From Planctomycetota bacterium (GTDB lineage Bacteria > Planctomycetota > Phycisphaerae > SM23-33), in contig JAKJER010000028.1 in NCBI GenBank assembly GCA_022705325.1, positions 17,511-81,510 of the forward strand: DNA of 64,000 nucleotides, read 5' to 3'. The notes under the pieces are model-generated. The model made no database searches. It was not told the origin of the DNA and saw only the letters and a program-made list of their open reading frames with translations. Shown piece by piece: positions 25,043 to 35,017 of the stretch; within the stretch, counting starts at the first letter, position 1, and each line of letters opens with the position of its first letter. The translations under genes were made by a program, and so were the position numbers.

Positions 25043-25495
25043 CAGCGGAAACGTCCCGTCCAGGTAGCCCGCCAGGGCCTTGTAGCCCCACCCGGCCAGC
25101 ATCAGGACGAAGGCGACGATCACCCACCACCAGCGGGGGCGTTCGCGGGCCCAGACGTTTCGCCCGCCCAACTCCACCGCGCCGGCGACCGCCGCAGCCA
25201 CAAGGGCCGCGAACAGCACGACCCCGAACGGTTGAGCATGGAACGCCTCCGCCACCCGCCCGCGGGCCATGGCCGCCATCGACGTGGTCATCCCGCAACT
25301 CGGGCAGGGCCAGCCCGTCCGCATGAGAAAGTCGCACGAGGGCAGGCCCATGGAGCGGTGTGTGCCGTGCCCGCCCGGGGCGGGGTCCAGCGAGGCCGCC
25401 AGGGCGATGGCCGCCACCGCGCCGGCCAGCACCGCCAGCCCGCGCAGCCGAAGCCGCCAGCCGCTCCAACACGATGTCGAGGACGTTTCGCTCAT
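25037..25495 (-). CDS. DUF2752 membrane protein
   Basis: About 152 residues from the second Met (25495); an ATG at 25504 is also in frame. The DUF2752 core is clear: CDFLMRTGWPCPSCGMTTSMAAMARGRVAEAFHAQPFG, with the PCPxCGxTxS motif (written here in parts) and three hydrophobic segments: one N-terminal (LAVLAGAVAAIALAA), one after the Cys motif (VVLFAALVAAAVAGAV) and one C-terminal (WVIVAFVLMLAGWGY). The family is common in planctomycetes and Bacteroidetes; its biochemical role is unknown, and the CxxC may bind metal or form a disulfide. Its last codons run into the heptad array that separates it from moxR. Confidence 0.88.
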   Translation of the reverse strand: MSETSSTSCWSGWRLRLRGLAVLAGAVAAIALAASLDPAPGGHGTHRSMGLPSCDFLMRTGWPCPSCGMTTSMAAMARGRVAEAFHAQPFGVVLFAALVAAAVAGAVELGGRNVWARERPRWWWVIVAFVLMLAGWGYKALAGYLDGTFPLH

Positions 25496-25689
25496 CGAGA
25501 ACAATCTATCCTACCGCCTCCGACGGCGTCGGACAAACCCGTCAACGCACGGCCGGTCTGCCCTATGGGTCACGATCCGAGCAGGGCTAGCCGTTCGGCA
25601 GCCCGGACCGCAGGACTCCCGGACAACATCTTCTCCTCGCCCGCGTTTTCCCTTACGCTTCTGCACGACCAGATCGAAAGGGTTTCGCC

Positions 25690-28005
25690 ATGGCCACCCG
25701 TCACATGTCGCTCATGATCGTCTGGACCTGTCTGTTGCTCCTGTGCCTTCCCCTCGCCGCCGCCGACCAGCCCGACTCCGACGCCGCCTTCGCCCACCTC
25801 AAGACGTGGTACGACAAGCCGGCCAAGGCCTGGACCGAGGCGTTACCCGTGGGCGCTGGACGGATCGGGGCGATGGTCTTCGGCCAGACCGCCAGGGAGC
25901 GCATCCAGTTCAACGAAGACACCGTCTGGGCGGGCGAGCCCTGCGATTACCTGCACGAGGGGGCGGCCGACGTGCTGCCCACCCTCCGCAAGCTCCTCTT
26001 CGAGGGCAAGCAGAAAGAGGCCCACGCCCTGGCGATGGACAAGTTCATGTCCGTGCCGCTCCGCCAGAAGCAATATCAACCGGTGGGCGACCTGGTGCTG
26101 GAGTTTCCCGGCCACGACGCCGCCACCGAATACCGGCGCGGGCTGGACCTGGACGCGGCCGCGGCGGTTACGACCTACAAGGTCGCAGGCGCCACGTATC
26201 GCCGCGAGGTCTTCGCGAGCTTCCCCGACCAGGTGATCGTCGTCCGCCTGGAGGCGCAGGGCGCAGGCAAGCTCGACTTCACCGCCTCGCTGGTCAGCCC
26301 GCACAAATCGGCGAAGGCGACGGCCGACGGAAAGGACGGCCTGCTTCTGACCGGCCAGGTGGCCGAGGGCGCTTGCCGCTTCGCCGCCCAGTTGCTGGTG
26401 AAGATCGAAGGCAGGCAGGCAAAAGCCGCCGACGCCGGCGTCCGCGTCGAAGGGGCACGCTCTGCCACGCTGCTGCTGGCGGCGGCGAGCAACTACGTCA
26501 ACTATGCGGACGTCTCCGCCGACCCCGTCGCCCGCTGCCGCAAGACGATGGCGGCGGCCGGCGACAAAGACTTCGCCGCCCTGCAGGCCGCCCACCGCGC
26601 CGACCACCGGGCCCTGTTTCGCCGCGTCTGCCTGCGGATCGACGGGCCGGACAAGTCCGGCGAGCCCACCGACAAGCGGATCAAGGCCTTCAGCCCGGAG
26701 GGCGACCCCAAGCTGGCGGAACTGTACTACCAGTTCGGGCGGTACCTGCTGATCGCCTCCTCGCGCCCCGGCTCTCAGCCGGCCAACCTCCAGGGCATCT
26801 GGAACGAGTCGCTCAAGCCCCCGTGGGACAGCAAGTGGACCGTCAACATCAACACCGAGATGAACTACTGGCCGGCCGAGATGACCAACCTGGCCGAGTG
26901 CCACCAGCCGCTGTTCGACATGCTGGCGGACGTGGCCAAGACCGGGGCCAGGGTCGCCAAGGTGCACTACAACTGCCGCGGCTGGGTGCTGCACCACAAC
27001 ACCGACATCTGGCGCGGCGCCGCCCCCATCAACAACTCCAATCACGGCATCTGGCCGACCGGCGGGGCCTGGCTGTGCCAGCACCTCTGGCAGCACTACG
27101 AGTTCGGCCTGGACAAGGAGTACCTCCGCAAGGTCTACCCGATTCTGCGAGGGGCGGCGGAGTTCTTCACCGACCACCTCATCGAGGACCCTCGCAGCGA
27201 CAGGAAGTGGCTCATCAGCACGCCGTCGAACTCGCCCGAGCAGGGCGGGCTGGTGGCCGGTCCGACCATGGACCACCAGATCATCCGCGAGCTGTTTGCC
27301 AACGTGATCCAGGCGTCGCAGGTGCTGGACGTGGACGCCGAATTGCGGACGAAACTCGCGGACATGCGAGGCCGGATCGCGCCCAACCAGATCGGCCAGC
27401 ACGGGCAGTTGCAGGAGTGGCTGGAGGACGTCGACAAGCCCAAGAACACCCACCGTCACGTCTCGCACCTGTGGGGCCTGCACCCCGGCAGCGAGATCAG
27501 CCCGCTGACCACGCCCAAGCTGGCCGACGCGTGCCGCGTGACGCTGGCGCACCGCGGCGACGGCGGGACGGGGTGGTCGATGGCCTGGAAGGTCAACTTC
27601 TGGGCCCGCCTGCACGACGGCGATCATTCTGTGCGGATGCTGACCAACCTGATCTCCCGCTCGACCATGCCCAACATGTTCGACACCCACCCGCCGTTCC
27701 AGATCGACGGCAACTTCGGCGGCTGCTCGGGCATCACCGAGATGCTCCTCCAGAGCTGCGCCGGCTGCCTGCACCTGCTGCCCGCCCTGCCGTCAGCCTG
27801 GAAGGCGGGCAGGATCAAAGGCCTGCGGGCCCGCGGCGGGTTCGAGGTGGACCTGGAGTGGGCCGACGGCAAGCTCCTGCGGGCGGACATCCGCTCCAAG
27901 GGGGGCCGGCCGCTCAAGGTGCGATATGGCCAGAAGGTCGCCGACTTCTCCCTGGCGGCTGGGGCGGCGGTGAGCCTGGGAAGCGAGCTGCAGAAACAAC
28001 GATAA
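25690..28005 (+). CDS. Secreted GH95 alpha-L-fucosidase/galactosidase
   Basis: A 771-residue glycoside hydrolase of family 95, inverting, cleaving terminal alpha-L-fucose (or L-galactose) from glycans. A signal peptide (about 1-26) is followed by the N-terminal beta domain with ALPVGAGRIGAMVFGQ and RIQFNEDTVWAGEP, then the alpha/alpha barrel. WTVNINTEMNYWPAE places Asn386 and Asn388 where the characterised bifidobacterial enzyme has its paired catalytic Asn residues; STPSNSPEQGG and the later HRHVSHLWGLHPG and FQIDGNFGG blocks supply the remaining active-site regions. Length is normal for the family. AAAGGG precedes the ATG. Together with the GH29 protein at 37881 it points to fucose-containing substrates. 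Confidence 0.93.
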   Translation: MATRHMSLMIVWTCLLLLCLPLAAADQPDSDAAFAHLKTWYDKPAKAWTEALPVGAGRIGAMVFGQTARERIQFNEDTVWAGEPCDYLHEGAADVLPTLRKLLFEGKQKEAHALAMDKFMSVPLRQKQYQPVGDLVLEFPGHDAATEYRRGLDLDAAAAVTTYKVAGATYRREVFASFPDQVIVVRLEAQGAGKLDFTASLVSPHKSAKATADGKDGLLLTGQVAEGACRFAAQLLVKIEGRQAKAADAGVRVEGARSATLLLAAASNYVNYADVSADPVARCRKTMAAAGDKDFAALQAAHRADHRALFRRVCLRIDGPDKSGEPTDKRIKAFSPEGDPKLAELYYQFGRYLLIASSRPGSQPANLQGIWNESLKPPWDSKWTVNINTEMNYWPAEMTNLAECHQPLFDMLADVAKTGARVAKVHYNCRGWVLHHNTDIWRGAAPINNSNHGIWPTGGAWLCQHLWQHYEFGLDKEYLRKVYPILRGAAEFFTDHLIEDPRSDRKWLISTPSNSPEQGGLVAGPTMDHQIIRELFANVIQASQVLDVDAELRTKLADMRGRIAPNQIGQHGQLQEWLEDVDKPKNTHRHVSHLWGLHPGSEISPLTTPKLADACRVTLAHRGDGGTGWSMAWKVNFWARLHDGDHSVRMLTNLISRSTMPNMFDTHPPFQIDGNFGGCSGITEMLLQSCAGCLHLLPALPSAWKAGRIKGLRARGGFEVDLEWADGKLLRADIRSKGGRPLKVRYGQKVADFSLAAGAAVSLGSELQKQR

Positions 28006-28008
28006 ACC

Positions 28009-28070
28009 CTGCCGAACGGCAAGCCCTTCGACAGCGGCTTGAGCTGATCGAAGGGCTTGCCGTTCGGCAG
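28009..28070. terminator. Long perfect inverted repeat between convergent genes
   Basis: The 23-base arms at 28009-28031 and 28048-28070 are exact inverted copies (one arm begins CTGCCGAACGGCAAGC) with a 16-base spacer. It begins 4 bases after the GH95 stop and ends 8 bases before the facing isomerase stop. It probably acts as a two-way transcription end or is a mobile palindrome. No T-run on either side. Confidence 0.65.
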
Positions 28071-28077
28071 CACGTCT

Positions 28078-28956
28078 TCACAGCTTGCCCATCCACTCCT
28101 TCCACACCTTCATGGACCGCACGAGGTGTTCGCGGGCGTCGCCCCCGACGCCGTAGCACATCAGGCCGATCGGCCCGCGATACTTCAGCTCCTTGAGCAG
28201 CCGCAGCAGTTCGAGGTTGTCGAAGTCGCCGCAGTCCAGCGGCTGGATGAGCCCGTTGGTCCACGTCTTGCTGCCGAGCTTGGCCCCGTTGAGTGTGACG
28301 ACGAACACCCGGCCGATGTTCGCCCGCAGGAAGGCGCGGTAGTCCTTGTCGCCGTCGGCCATCAGCCAGTGGCAGAGGTTGAAGTTCACGCCGACGTTGG
28401 GCCGGTCCGCCTTGCGGACGACCTCCAGGGCGAAGGATAGATTCTGCGTCCAGTCGCTCATGTGGTGGTAGATGGACACCTTCATGCCGCTGCCGGCCGC
28501 CATGTCGCCCAGCTCGCGCAGCAGGGCGGCGCCGTGCTCGATCCCGCTCACGTCGCCGGGCTTGAGGCCCTGCATCAGCACGCACAGGACCGCCCCGCGC
28601 CCTTTCAGGCGGGCCAGCGCGTCTTTGAGTCGCACGTCGTAGGCCTGCTTGGCCTTCGGGTTCACGTCCACCCGTGTCCACAGCACAGCCGGGCGGAGCT
28701 TGAGTTCGTCCAGGAGCTTGAGGTTGGCGTCCATCTCGGCGTCCAGCCAGATGGGATAGCCCACCGCGTCGAAGCCCATCTCGGCGATCAGGCGGAGCTG
28801 GTCGGGAACTGAGCGTTTCTTTGCGTCGTGGTTGCCCACGCACAGGGCGAAGAACCCCCCGCCGGGGAAGGCCTGAGAGGACTTCTCCTGGGCCCCGGCG
28901 GGCAGGGCGATCAGCAGAATCAGGACGAGCAGCCAGACGTGTCGGTGAGCGTTCAT
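28078..28956 (-). CDS. Secreted sugar phosphate isomerase/epimerase-like protein
   Basis: About 292 residues from the ATG at 28956, which has AGGAGAA upstream and opens a Sec signal peptide MNAHRHVWLLVLILLIALPAGA; an in-frame start at 29004 would spoil the signal. TIM-barrel segments include GFDAVGYPIWLD, PAVLWTRVDVN, VSIYHHMSDW, VGVNFNLCHWLMADG (metal-site His and Asp region) and PIGLMCYGVGG. It shares the fold with the isomerases at 9335 and 22664 but uses Sec rather than Tat. It converges with the GH95 gene, suggesting joint work on released sugars. Substrate unknown. Confidence 0.83.
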   Translation of the reverse strand: MNAHRHVWLLVLILLIALPAGAQEKSSQAFPGGGFFALCVGNHDAKKRSVPDQLRLIAEMGFDAVGYPIWLDAEMDANLKLLDELKLRPAVLWTRVDVNPKAKQAYDVRLKDALARLKGRGAVLCVLMQGLKPGDVSGIEHGAALLRELGDMAAGSGMKVSIYHHMSDWTQNLSFALEVVRKADRPNVGVNFNLCHWLMADGDKDYRAFLRANIGRVFVVTLNGAKLGSKTWTNGLIQPLDCGDFDNLELLRLLKELKYRGPIGLMCYGVGGDAREHLVRSMKVWKEWMGKL

Positions 28957-29070
28957 GATATTCTCCTGCGGGACGGTTCTCGTCCGGACGGGTATCCCGG
29001 TCAACGCAGCGTTCCGGACGGGCTTGCCGAGTTCCGCGAAGCCGCGAGCGTTTCTGTGGCAGCCCGGTCC

Positions 29071-29760
29071 TCAATAAGGCAGGCCCAGTGCGTCACAAAG
29101 GAACTTCATGAGCGAATGTGCGGCCTCGAAGGCCTTGGCGGACTGGTCCACCAGCCTGGGCGAGTGCAGCAGGCAGCGGTCCAGGTCCAGCACGCCCAGG
29201 AAGTCCTTGAGCTTGAGGTCCTCAAGCAGCGGGTGGTCCGCCTCCACGCCGCGAGGCGCGCGCTTCAGACGGTCGCCGGTCACCTCGCCCCAGGTCCGCA
29301 CGAACCGCCGGTCGTCGCGGGCGGCCAGCCACGCGTCGCCGTGCTCCAGCATCCGTCCGCGGATGGCGGCCAGGTCCGCGCCGGCCGGCTTCCAGATCCC
29401 GCAGCAGACGAAGAACTCCTTCGCGTCGACGTGGAGGTAGAAGCTGGGCGCGTGGACGTCGTCGCTGCGCTCGTGGCGGAACTGGATGCCGACGTTGGTC
29501 TTGTACGGCTGTTTGTCGCCGCTGAAGCGGGTGTCGCGGTAGATCCGCATCAGCGACCGGCCGGTGGGGCTGGGGTCGGCCAGCATGTGCGGGGCGAAAC
29601 GCTCCATCCGCCGGCCGATGGCCTGGATGAACTCCAGGGCGGGCTGGCGGATGAACTGTTCGTAGCGGCCCTTGTTGGCCTGGAACCATGCCCGCTCGTT
29701 GTGGCGCTCGAGCTGGGCCAGGAACTTCACCGCCTGCGGGTCGAAACCTTCGAACGCCAT
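29071..29760 (-). CDS. DUF2461 (TIGR02453) family protein
   Basis: A 229-residue cytoplasmic protein. Signature segments are AWFQANKGRYEQFIRQPALEF, RIYRDTRFSGDKQPYKTNVGIQF and SFYLHVDAKEFFVCCGIWKP, which define DUF2461. The ATG at 29760 is favoured, because AAGGAGC is seven bases upstream of it and too close to the ATG at 29766. The function of the family is unknown. It is not obviously related to the glycan genes around it, and the divergent DUF4838 gene starts 131 bp away. Confidence 0.92.
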   Translation of the reverse strand: MAFEGFDPQAVKFLAQLERHNERAWFQANKGRYEQFIRQPALEFIQAIGRRMERFAPHMLADPSPTGRSLMRIYRDTRFSGDKQPYKTNVGIQFRHERSDDVHAPSFYLHVDAKEFFVCCGIWKPAGADLAAIRGRMLEHGDAWLAARDDRRFVRTWGEVTGDRLKRAPRGVEADHPLLEDLKLKDFLGVLDLDRCLLHSPRLVDQSAKAFEAAHSLMKFLCDALGLPY

Positions 29761-29891
29761 GGCCATGCTCCTTGGCTTTCACCGAACAGCACTCCGTCTT
29801 CCGTTGCGGTTATCCGTTATCCCTTTTCCGCCGGCGGTCTGCAACTGCCGGTTCGAAGCGTTAATCCATTTACTGCAGCGTGGAGACTGAC

Positions 29892-32552
29892 ATGATAGCA
29901 CGGCAATCGATCGCAGCGGCAGTGGCGGTGCTGGCGGGCTTGTTCGCGATGCAGGAGCGCGATTCGGCGGCCGCCCCCGCCACCGCCCCGTCCGACGACC
30001 GGCCGCTGGTCCTCACGCCGCAGAACACCATCATCCTGGAGGGCCCGGGCGGCTCGGCGGAACTGCTCCAGTACTGCCTGCTCCGCTACTACGTGAGCGT
30101 CGAGACGGCGGAGCCGTTCCAGCCGGGCGCGAAGGTCGACCGCTCCACCGCGCCTGCCTTTGCGGTACTTCGCGAGTCGCCCAAGCTCGTCCTGCCGGCC
30201 GACAAGTGTATTCTCTCCCTGGGGCCCACGCGCCTGCTGGGCCAAGCCGATCGCCAGCGCCTGGCCCAGAGCGCCGGCGCCATCCTGCTCAAGCGAGCCG
30301 GGCGGGCGATCCTGCTGGCCGGCCAGCTCGACGAGGCCGTCAGCGCCTTCCTCGACCGCGTCGCGGGCATCCGCTCCTACGCGCCGGAAGAGATCTGGAC
30401 CAGCCGCCCGGCCGAGAAACAGATGACGGTGGGGGAACTGGACCTTTTCCGCCCGCGGGTGTTCGCCACGAGCTGGCTGGCCCCGTACTGGCCGCGCAAC
30501 CGCGAGTGGGTCCGCCTCAACCCGAGCGCCGGACGTCTGACCATATCCAGCAACCACAACCTGGCCAACATCTTCCCGCCCGACAAGTACGGCCGAAGCC
30601 ACCCGGAGATCTATGAACTTCGCGGCGGGCAGCGCCGCGTCCCGCTCAGCGTGGGCACCAGGATCTGGAACCCGTGCCTGTCGGCCAAGGTCCTGCCCGA
30701 CCTGGCGATGGAGTATGTGCGGGCGACGATGAAGCAGCGGCCGGGCACGAAGTATATCTCCATGGGGATGATGGACATCAACTTCGACTGCCAGTGCGAG
30801 AGCTGCCAGGCCTCGGTCCGCAGACACGGCGGGTCCTACAGCAACCTCTACTACACGCTGCTGAACGAGGTGGCCCGGAGATGCCAAGGGGAGTTTCCCG
30901 GCCTGCTGATCACCTCGCTGCTGTACTCCAACGCCCGCACCCCGCCCGTGGGCATGCGGATCGAGCCCAACATCGTGGTCAAGGTGGTGACCAAGACCTA
31001 CCGCTTTGTCGAACCGGAGGCCCTGGCGGGCGAGCAGCGGCGGATCCGAGCCTTCAGCGACCTGGGCGCCAGGTGGATGATCCACGACTGGTGCTTCTCC
31101 GGCGTCTCGCCCCGCAACTACATGCACCAGTACGCCGCCTTCCTCCAGTGGGCCGCCCAGAACGGCATGATCGGCGCCTACGTCGAATACAGCCCCGGCG
31201 AGAGCTGGTACCTCGACGGCGCCAAGTACTGGATCCTTGCCCAACTCCTGGCCGACCCCTACCAGGACGTCGACCTGCTGTGGAAGCAGTACTGCCGGGA
31301 CATGTTCGGCCCCGCGGGCGAGCTGATGTACCGCTTCCACCAGCATTTCCAGGACAAGTTCGTCCACGCGCCCGAGCACATCATGCTGGCCGACGTGCCC
31401 CGCCAGGAGCCCGCGCTGTTCAGCCCGGACGACCTGGCCTACCAGCGGTCGCTGCTGGAAGGGGCCATCCGGCTCACCGCCGGGGACGAGTTGATCCAGC
31501 AGCGGCTGGCCAAAGTCTTGCGGTACTTCCGGGCCCACGAGCTGTTCGCCCAGGCGACGTACCTGCCCAACAAGCTGGACCGCCAGTTCGCCGGCGAGGG
31601 CATCAACAAGCCCCTGCTGGCGTTCTACGTCAACGACGACGGCAGCAAGCTGGACGAGGCGATCCGCTATTACCACACCCGGCGGACGGTCGCCCCGGAC
31701 GACAACTACATGGAGGTCCGTCTCGGGATGCCCGTCAGCTACGTCAACAACTACACCCGCCCCCTCGCGGGCCTGCTGGGAACGATCCGCCGCCAGACGC
31801 TGGGTGACGCAGCGTCGAACAAGGCCGACCGCGCGTCGGCCCGGGCGATCGTCGACCGCTCGGTGGCCCTGCTTCGCGAGAACCTGCCCGAGCGGCGGAT
31901 CGACGACCGCGTGCGGTTGCTGGAGGGCATCCTGGGCAAGATGCTGTGGGTGCCGGCGGTCGGGCCCGGCGAGGGGCCGAAGATCGACGGCGATCTCTCC
32001 GACGCGTGCTGGGCCAAGGCGGCTGTCCTGGACGATTTCACCGAGCGCGACACGCTGCGCCGCTCGAAGCACCAGACCAGGGGCAAGCTGCTGCGATGCG
32101 GCGACAAGCTGCTGCTGGCTGTCGAGTGCCGACAGGACGGGCCCATCTGGGCCCAGTCGCCCAAGGACACGCTGACCGGCACGCACATCTGGCGCGAGAG
32201 CGGCATCGAGGCCTTCTTCGGCCCGGCCACGGCGGAGGATCCCCCGCCCTACGCCCAGTACGTGATCAACGCCTTCGGGGCGTTCCGCGGGTTCGGCCAG
32301 GCCAAGGACAACCGCGACGGCGTCCAGGTCGAGGTGAAGCTCGACACGGACCAGGGCGTGTTCGTCATCGAGGCGGCGCTGCCGCTCAAGGCGGGCTCGT
32401 ACGACTACGCGGCCTGCAAGACCCTGACCTTCAACGTGGGAAGGATGATCTACACCCGCGACAGCTACGAGTCGGACGTGATCGTCGGCTGGTACCCGAT
32501 CTTCCGGACGATCTCCGACCCGGCCTCGCGAAGCCTGATCTTCCTGGAATGA
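29892..32552 (+). CDS. Secreted DUF4838 protein with C-terminal CBM9-like domain
   Basis: About 886 residues, starting at the ATG at 29892 (a GTG at 29880 is also in frame). The signal peptide is MIARQSIAAAVAVLAGLFA. The N-terminal region (about 40-170) resembles the alpha/beta domain preceding GH20/GH67 barrels; the central DUF4838 region includes RFYxxxx-type blocks such as ISMGMMDINFDCQCESCQ and GAYVEYSPGESWYLDGAKYW. The C-terminal 180 residues, from KIDGDLSDACWAKA, resemble a CBM9-type carbohydrate-binding domain. DUF4838 proteins are predicted glycoside hydrolases; catalytic residues are not established. The end overlaps the next gene's possible ATG (ATGA at 32549), so the two are probably cotranscribed and coupled. 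Confidence 0.85.
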   Translation: MIARQSIAAAVAVLAGLFAMQERDSAAAPATAPSDDRPLVLTPQNTIILEGPGGSAELLQYCLLRYYVSVETAEPFQPGAKVDRSTAPAFAVLRESPKLVLPADKCILSLGPTRLLGQADRQRLAQSAGAILLKRAGRAILLAGQLDEAVSAFLDRVAGIRSYAPEEIWTSRPAEKQMTVGELDLFRPRVFATSWLAPYWPRNREWVRLNPSAGRLTISSNHNLANIFPPDKYGRSHPEIYELRGGQRRVPLSVGTRIWNPCLSAKVLPDLAMEYVRATMKQRPGTKYISMGMMDINFDCQCESCQASVRRHGGSYSNLYYTLLNEVARRCQGEFPGLLITSLLYSNARTPPVGMRIEPNIVVKVVTKTYRFVEPEALAGEQRRIRAFSDLGARWMIHDWCFSGVSPRNYMHQYAAFLQWAAQNGMIGAYVEYSPGESWYLDGAKYWILAQLLADPYQDVDLLWKQYCRDMFGPAGELMYRFHQHFQDKFVHAPEHIMLADVPRQEPALFSPDDLAYQRSLLEGAIRLTAGDELIQQRLAKVLRYFRAHELFAQATYLPNKLDRQFAGEGINKPLLAFYVNDDGSKLDEAIRYYHTRRTVAPDDNYMEVRLGMPVSYVNNYTRPLAGLLGTIRRQTLGDAASNKADRASARAIVDRSVALLRENLPERRIDDRVRLLEGILGKMLWVPAVGPGEGPKIDGDLSDACWAKAAVLDDFTERDTLRRSKHQTRGKLLRCGDKLLLAVECRQDGPIWAQSPKDTLTGTHIWRESGIEAFFGPATAEDPPPYAQYVINAFGAFRGFGQAKDNRDGVQVEVKLDTDQGVFVIEAALPLKAGSYDYAACKTLTFNVGRMIYTRDSYESDVIVGWYPIFRTISDPASRSLIFLE

Positions 32553-32560
32553 GGACGACG

Positions 32561-34930
32561 ATGAGACCATGTGCGTGGCTTGTGATCGTGGCGGCGGCGG
32601 TGGGGGAGTTGGCGGCGGCGCCCGCGCGGGCGGAGGTGGCGCTGGCCCGCGAGGGCAAGGCCCTCGCGACGATCGTGCTGTGCGATCGGCCGATCCCGGC
32701 CGAGCGGACCGCGGCGCGGGAACTGGCGGAGTACCTGGGCAAGGCGACCGGGGCGACGTTCGCCGTGGTCGGCGAGGCGGACAAGCCGAAGGACGCCCCC
32801 GCCATCTATCTCGGGCCGACCGCCTTCGCCAAGGGGGCCGGCCTGGACACGGCCGCCTGGGGCGCCGAGCGGTGGGCGATGCGGACGGTGGGCCGCGACC
32901 TGGTGCTGACGGGCGGGCGCCCGCGCGGCACGCTCTACGCGGTCTATCACTTCCTGGAAGACGTCGTCGGCGTGCGGTGGTGGAACCCGTTCGAGGAGCA
33001 CGTGCCCAACAAGCCCGCGCTCGCGGCGGGGGAGCTGGACCGCACCGGTCAGCCCCGCTTCAACTACCGCGACATCCATCTGCTCTACGCGCACGACGAC
33101 GGCCGCTTCGCCGCCCGCCACCGCATCAACGCCCGGGGCTTCGGGGCGCTGTCGAGCGACTATGGCTGCGGGCCCTACTACGGCCCGCCTAACGGCGTGC
33201 ACACGTTCTACATGTACATCCCGCCCGACACGTACTTCGCCGACCATCCCGAGTGGTTCTCCATGATCAAGGGCAAGCGGACGCGCGAGCGGGGCCAGCT
33301 CTGCCTCACCAACGCCGCCCTGCGGGCCGAGGTGGTCAAGCGCCTGCGGGAGTTCATCGCCAAGGGCCAGGCGGCGGCCGACAAGGCGGGCCGACCCGCA
33401 CCCGTCGACTTCGACATCTCGCAGAACGACTGGTACGGGCAGTGCGAGTGCCCCGCGTGCAGCGAGCTGGCCAAGCGGGAGGGTTCGCAGGCCGGGCCGC
33501 TGCTGGACTTCCTCAATCACGTGGCCGACGCCGTCGCCAAGGACTATCCGCAGGTGCGGATCAACACGCTGGCCTACCAGTACACCGAGGACCCGCCCGC
33601 GACGATCCGCCCGCGCGACAGCGTCATGCCCCGCCTGTGCGACACCAACGCCAACCTCCTCCAGCCGATCACCCACGCCGACAACCGCCCCTTCGCCGAG
33701 CGCCTGGCCCGCTGGGGCAAGGTCGCGAAGAACCTGCGGATCTGGGACTACGCCGTCACCTACACCGCTTACCCGGGGCTGCCTCTGCCCACCGCCCACA
33801 CCTACGCGCCGGACTACCGCTACTTCGCCGCCCACAACGTCCAGGGCGTGTTCACCGAGCACGAACACTCCATCCTGGCCGACATGCGGGACTACAAGAT
33901 CTACCTCATGATGAAGCTGCTGGAAGACCCCGACCGCAGCGACGCCGAGCTGACGCGCGACTTCTGCGACGGCTTCTACGGCCCGGCCGGCCCGCACGTC
34001 AGGCGCTACCTCGACGACCTCCGCCAGGTGGCCGACAAGAGCGGCTCGAACGTGGACTGGTTCCCCGCGCTGTCCAAGTACCGCTACCTGACGCTCGACT
34101 TCGTCCGCTCCGCCCAGGCCACGTTCGACGAGGCCGAGCGGGCCCTCGCGGGCGACGAGCCGCGGCTGCGGCGTCTGCGCCACGCCCGCCTGCCGCTGGA
34201 CCGCGCGTGCCTGGTGTTCTGGCCCGGGCTGATGCGGGAGTGGACCGCGGGCGGGGGCAAGCCCGAGCAGATACCGCTGGATCGCGACGCGATCGGCAAG
34301 CGGGCGCGCCAGGCCTGGCACGAGCAGGTGGACCTGCGTTTCCCGGCCGGTCAGCGGCCCGGCGAGAAGGCCAAGGCCGACCAGGAACTCGACCCGCTGC
34401 TGGCCCGCAAGGCGTTCGTCCCGCTGCCGGAGAAGTTCCGCCACCTGCCGCCCGGGCGCGTCTTCGACTTCACCGCCGACCAGTCCAACAACTGGAAGGA
34501 CCAGGCCAGGCGCGTGCCGGACGAGCAGGCCGAGAGCGGCGTGGCCAACCGCCTGGAACTGACCGACGCCGACATGGCCAAGTACAAGCTGCCCATGCCC
34601 TGGGGCGCGTACGACACCGCAGCCAAGCGCGGGCTCGCCTCCGCGAGCATCAAGGGCGAAGATGTCAGCGGCCCGGGCTACCACTGGTACAAGCTCCCGC
34701 CGGCGACCCTGACGGCGTCGAGCTACGTGTACTTCTTCTGGAGCTGGATCATCCAGGTGCCGGTGGAGTCAGCCGTCGACGCCAAGGCCCCGTCCCCCCG
34801 CTGCGAAGTCTGGGCCCGCATCAAGTTCGAGGGCCCCGGCTTCCCGCACGGACAGGGCGGCCGGAAGAACGCGATCTACATCGAGCGGGTGGTCGTCGTG
34901 CGACTTGACCAGGACGGTCCGGCCCGCTAG
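32561..34930 (+). CDS. Second secreted DUF4838 protein
   Basis: A 789-residue protein from the ATG at 32561 (GAGGA five bases upstream); an ATG at 32549 overlaps the preceding stop. Signal peptide AWLVIVAAAVGELAAAPARA. The N-terminal domain has ERTAARELAEYLGKATGATF, typical of GH20b/GH67N-like domains in DUF4838 proteins, then GTLYAVYHFLEDVVGVRWW. The central region has DISQNDWYGQCECPAC, parallel to the DINFDCQCESC block of the upstream gene, and GVFTEHEHSILADMRDYKIYLM. The two proteins are distant paralogs; this one lacks the CBM9-like tail. Predicted role: extracellular glycan hydrolysis, substrate unknown. Confidence 0.85.
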   Translation: MRPCAWLVIVAAAVGELAAAPARAEVALAREGKALATIVLCDRPIPAERTAARELAEYLGKATGATFAVVGEADKPKDAPAIYLGPTAFAKGAGLDTAAWGAERWAMRTVGRDLVLTGGRPRGTLYAVYHFLEDVVGVRWWNPFEEHVPNKPALAAGELDRTGQPRFNYRDIHLLYAHDDGRFAARHRINARGFGALSSDYGCGPYYGPPNGVHTFYMYIPPDTYFADHPEWFSMIKGKRTRERGQLCLTNAALRAEVVKRLREFIAKGQAAADKAGRPAPVDFDISQNDWYGQCECPACSELAKREGSQAGPLLDFLNHVADAVAKDYPQVRINTLAYQYTEDPPATIRPRDSVMPRLCDTNANLLQPITHADNRPFAERLARWGKVAKNLRIWDYAVTYTAYPGLPLPTAHTYAPDYRYFAAHNVQGVFTEHEHSILADMRDYKIYLMMKLLEDPDRSDAELTRDFCDGFYGPAGPHVRRYLDDLRQVADKSGSNVDWFPALSKYRYLTLDFVRSAQATFDEAERALAGDEPRLRRLRHARLPLDRACLVFWPGLMREWTAGGGKPEQIPLDRDAIGKRARQAWHEQVDLRFPAGQRPGEKAKADQELDPLLARKAFVPLPEKFRHLPPGRVFDFTADQSNNWKDQARRVPDEQAESGVANRLELTDADMAKYKLPMPWGAYDTAAKRGLASASIKGEDVSGPGYHWYKLPPATLTASSYVYFFWSWIIQVPVESAVDAKAPSPRCEVWARIKFEGPGFPHGQGGRKNAIYIERVVVVRLDQDGPAR

Positions 34931-35017
34931 AGTGATGCGTGACCCGTGACGGTCACGGGACGGCCGACATGCCGGGCCGAGCCTTCGTCCGTGCGGCATT
35001 TTTGAGAGGATGAACCG

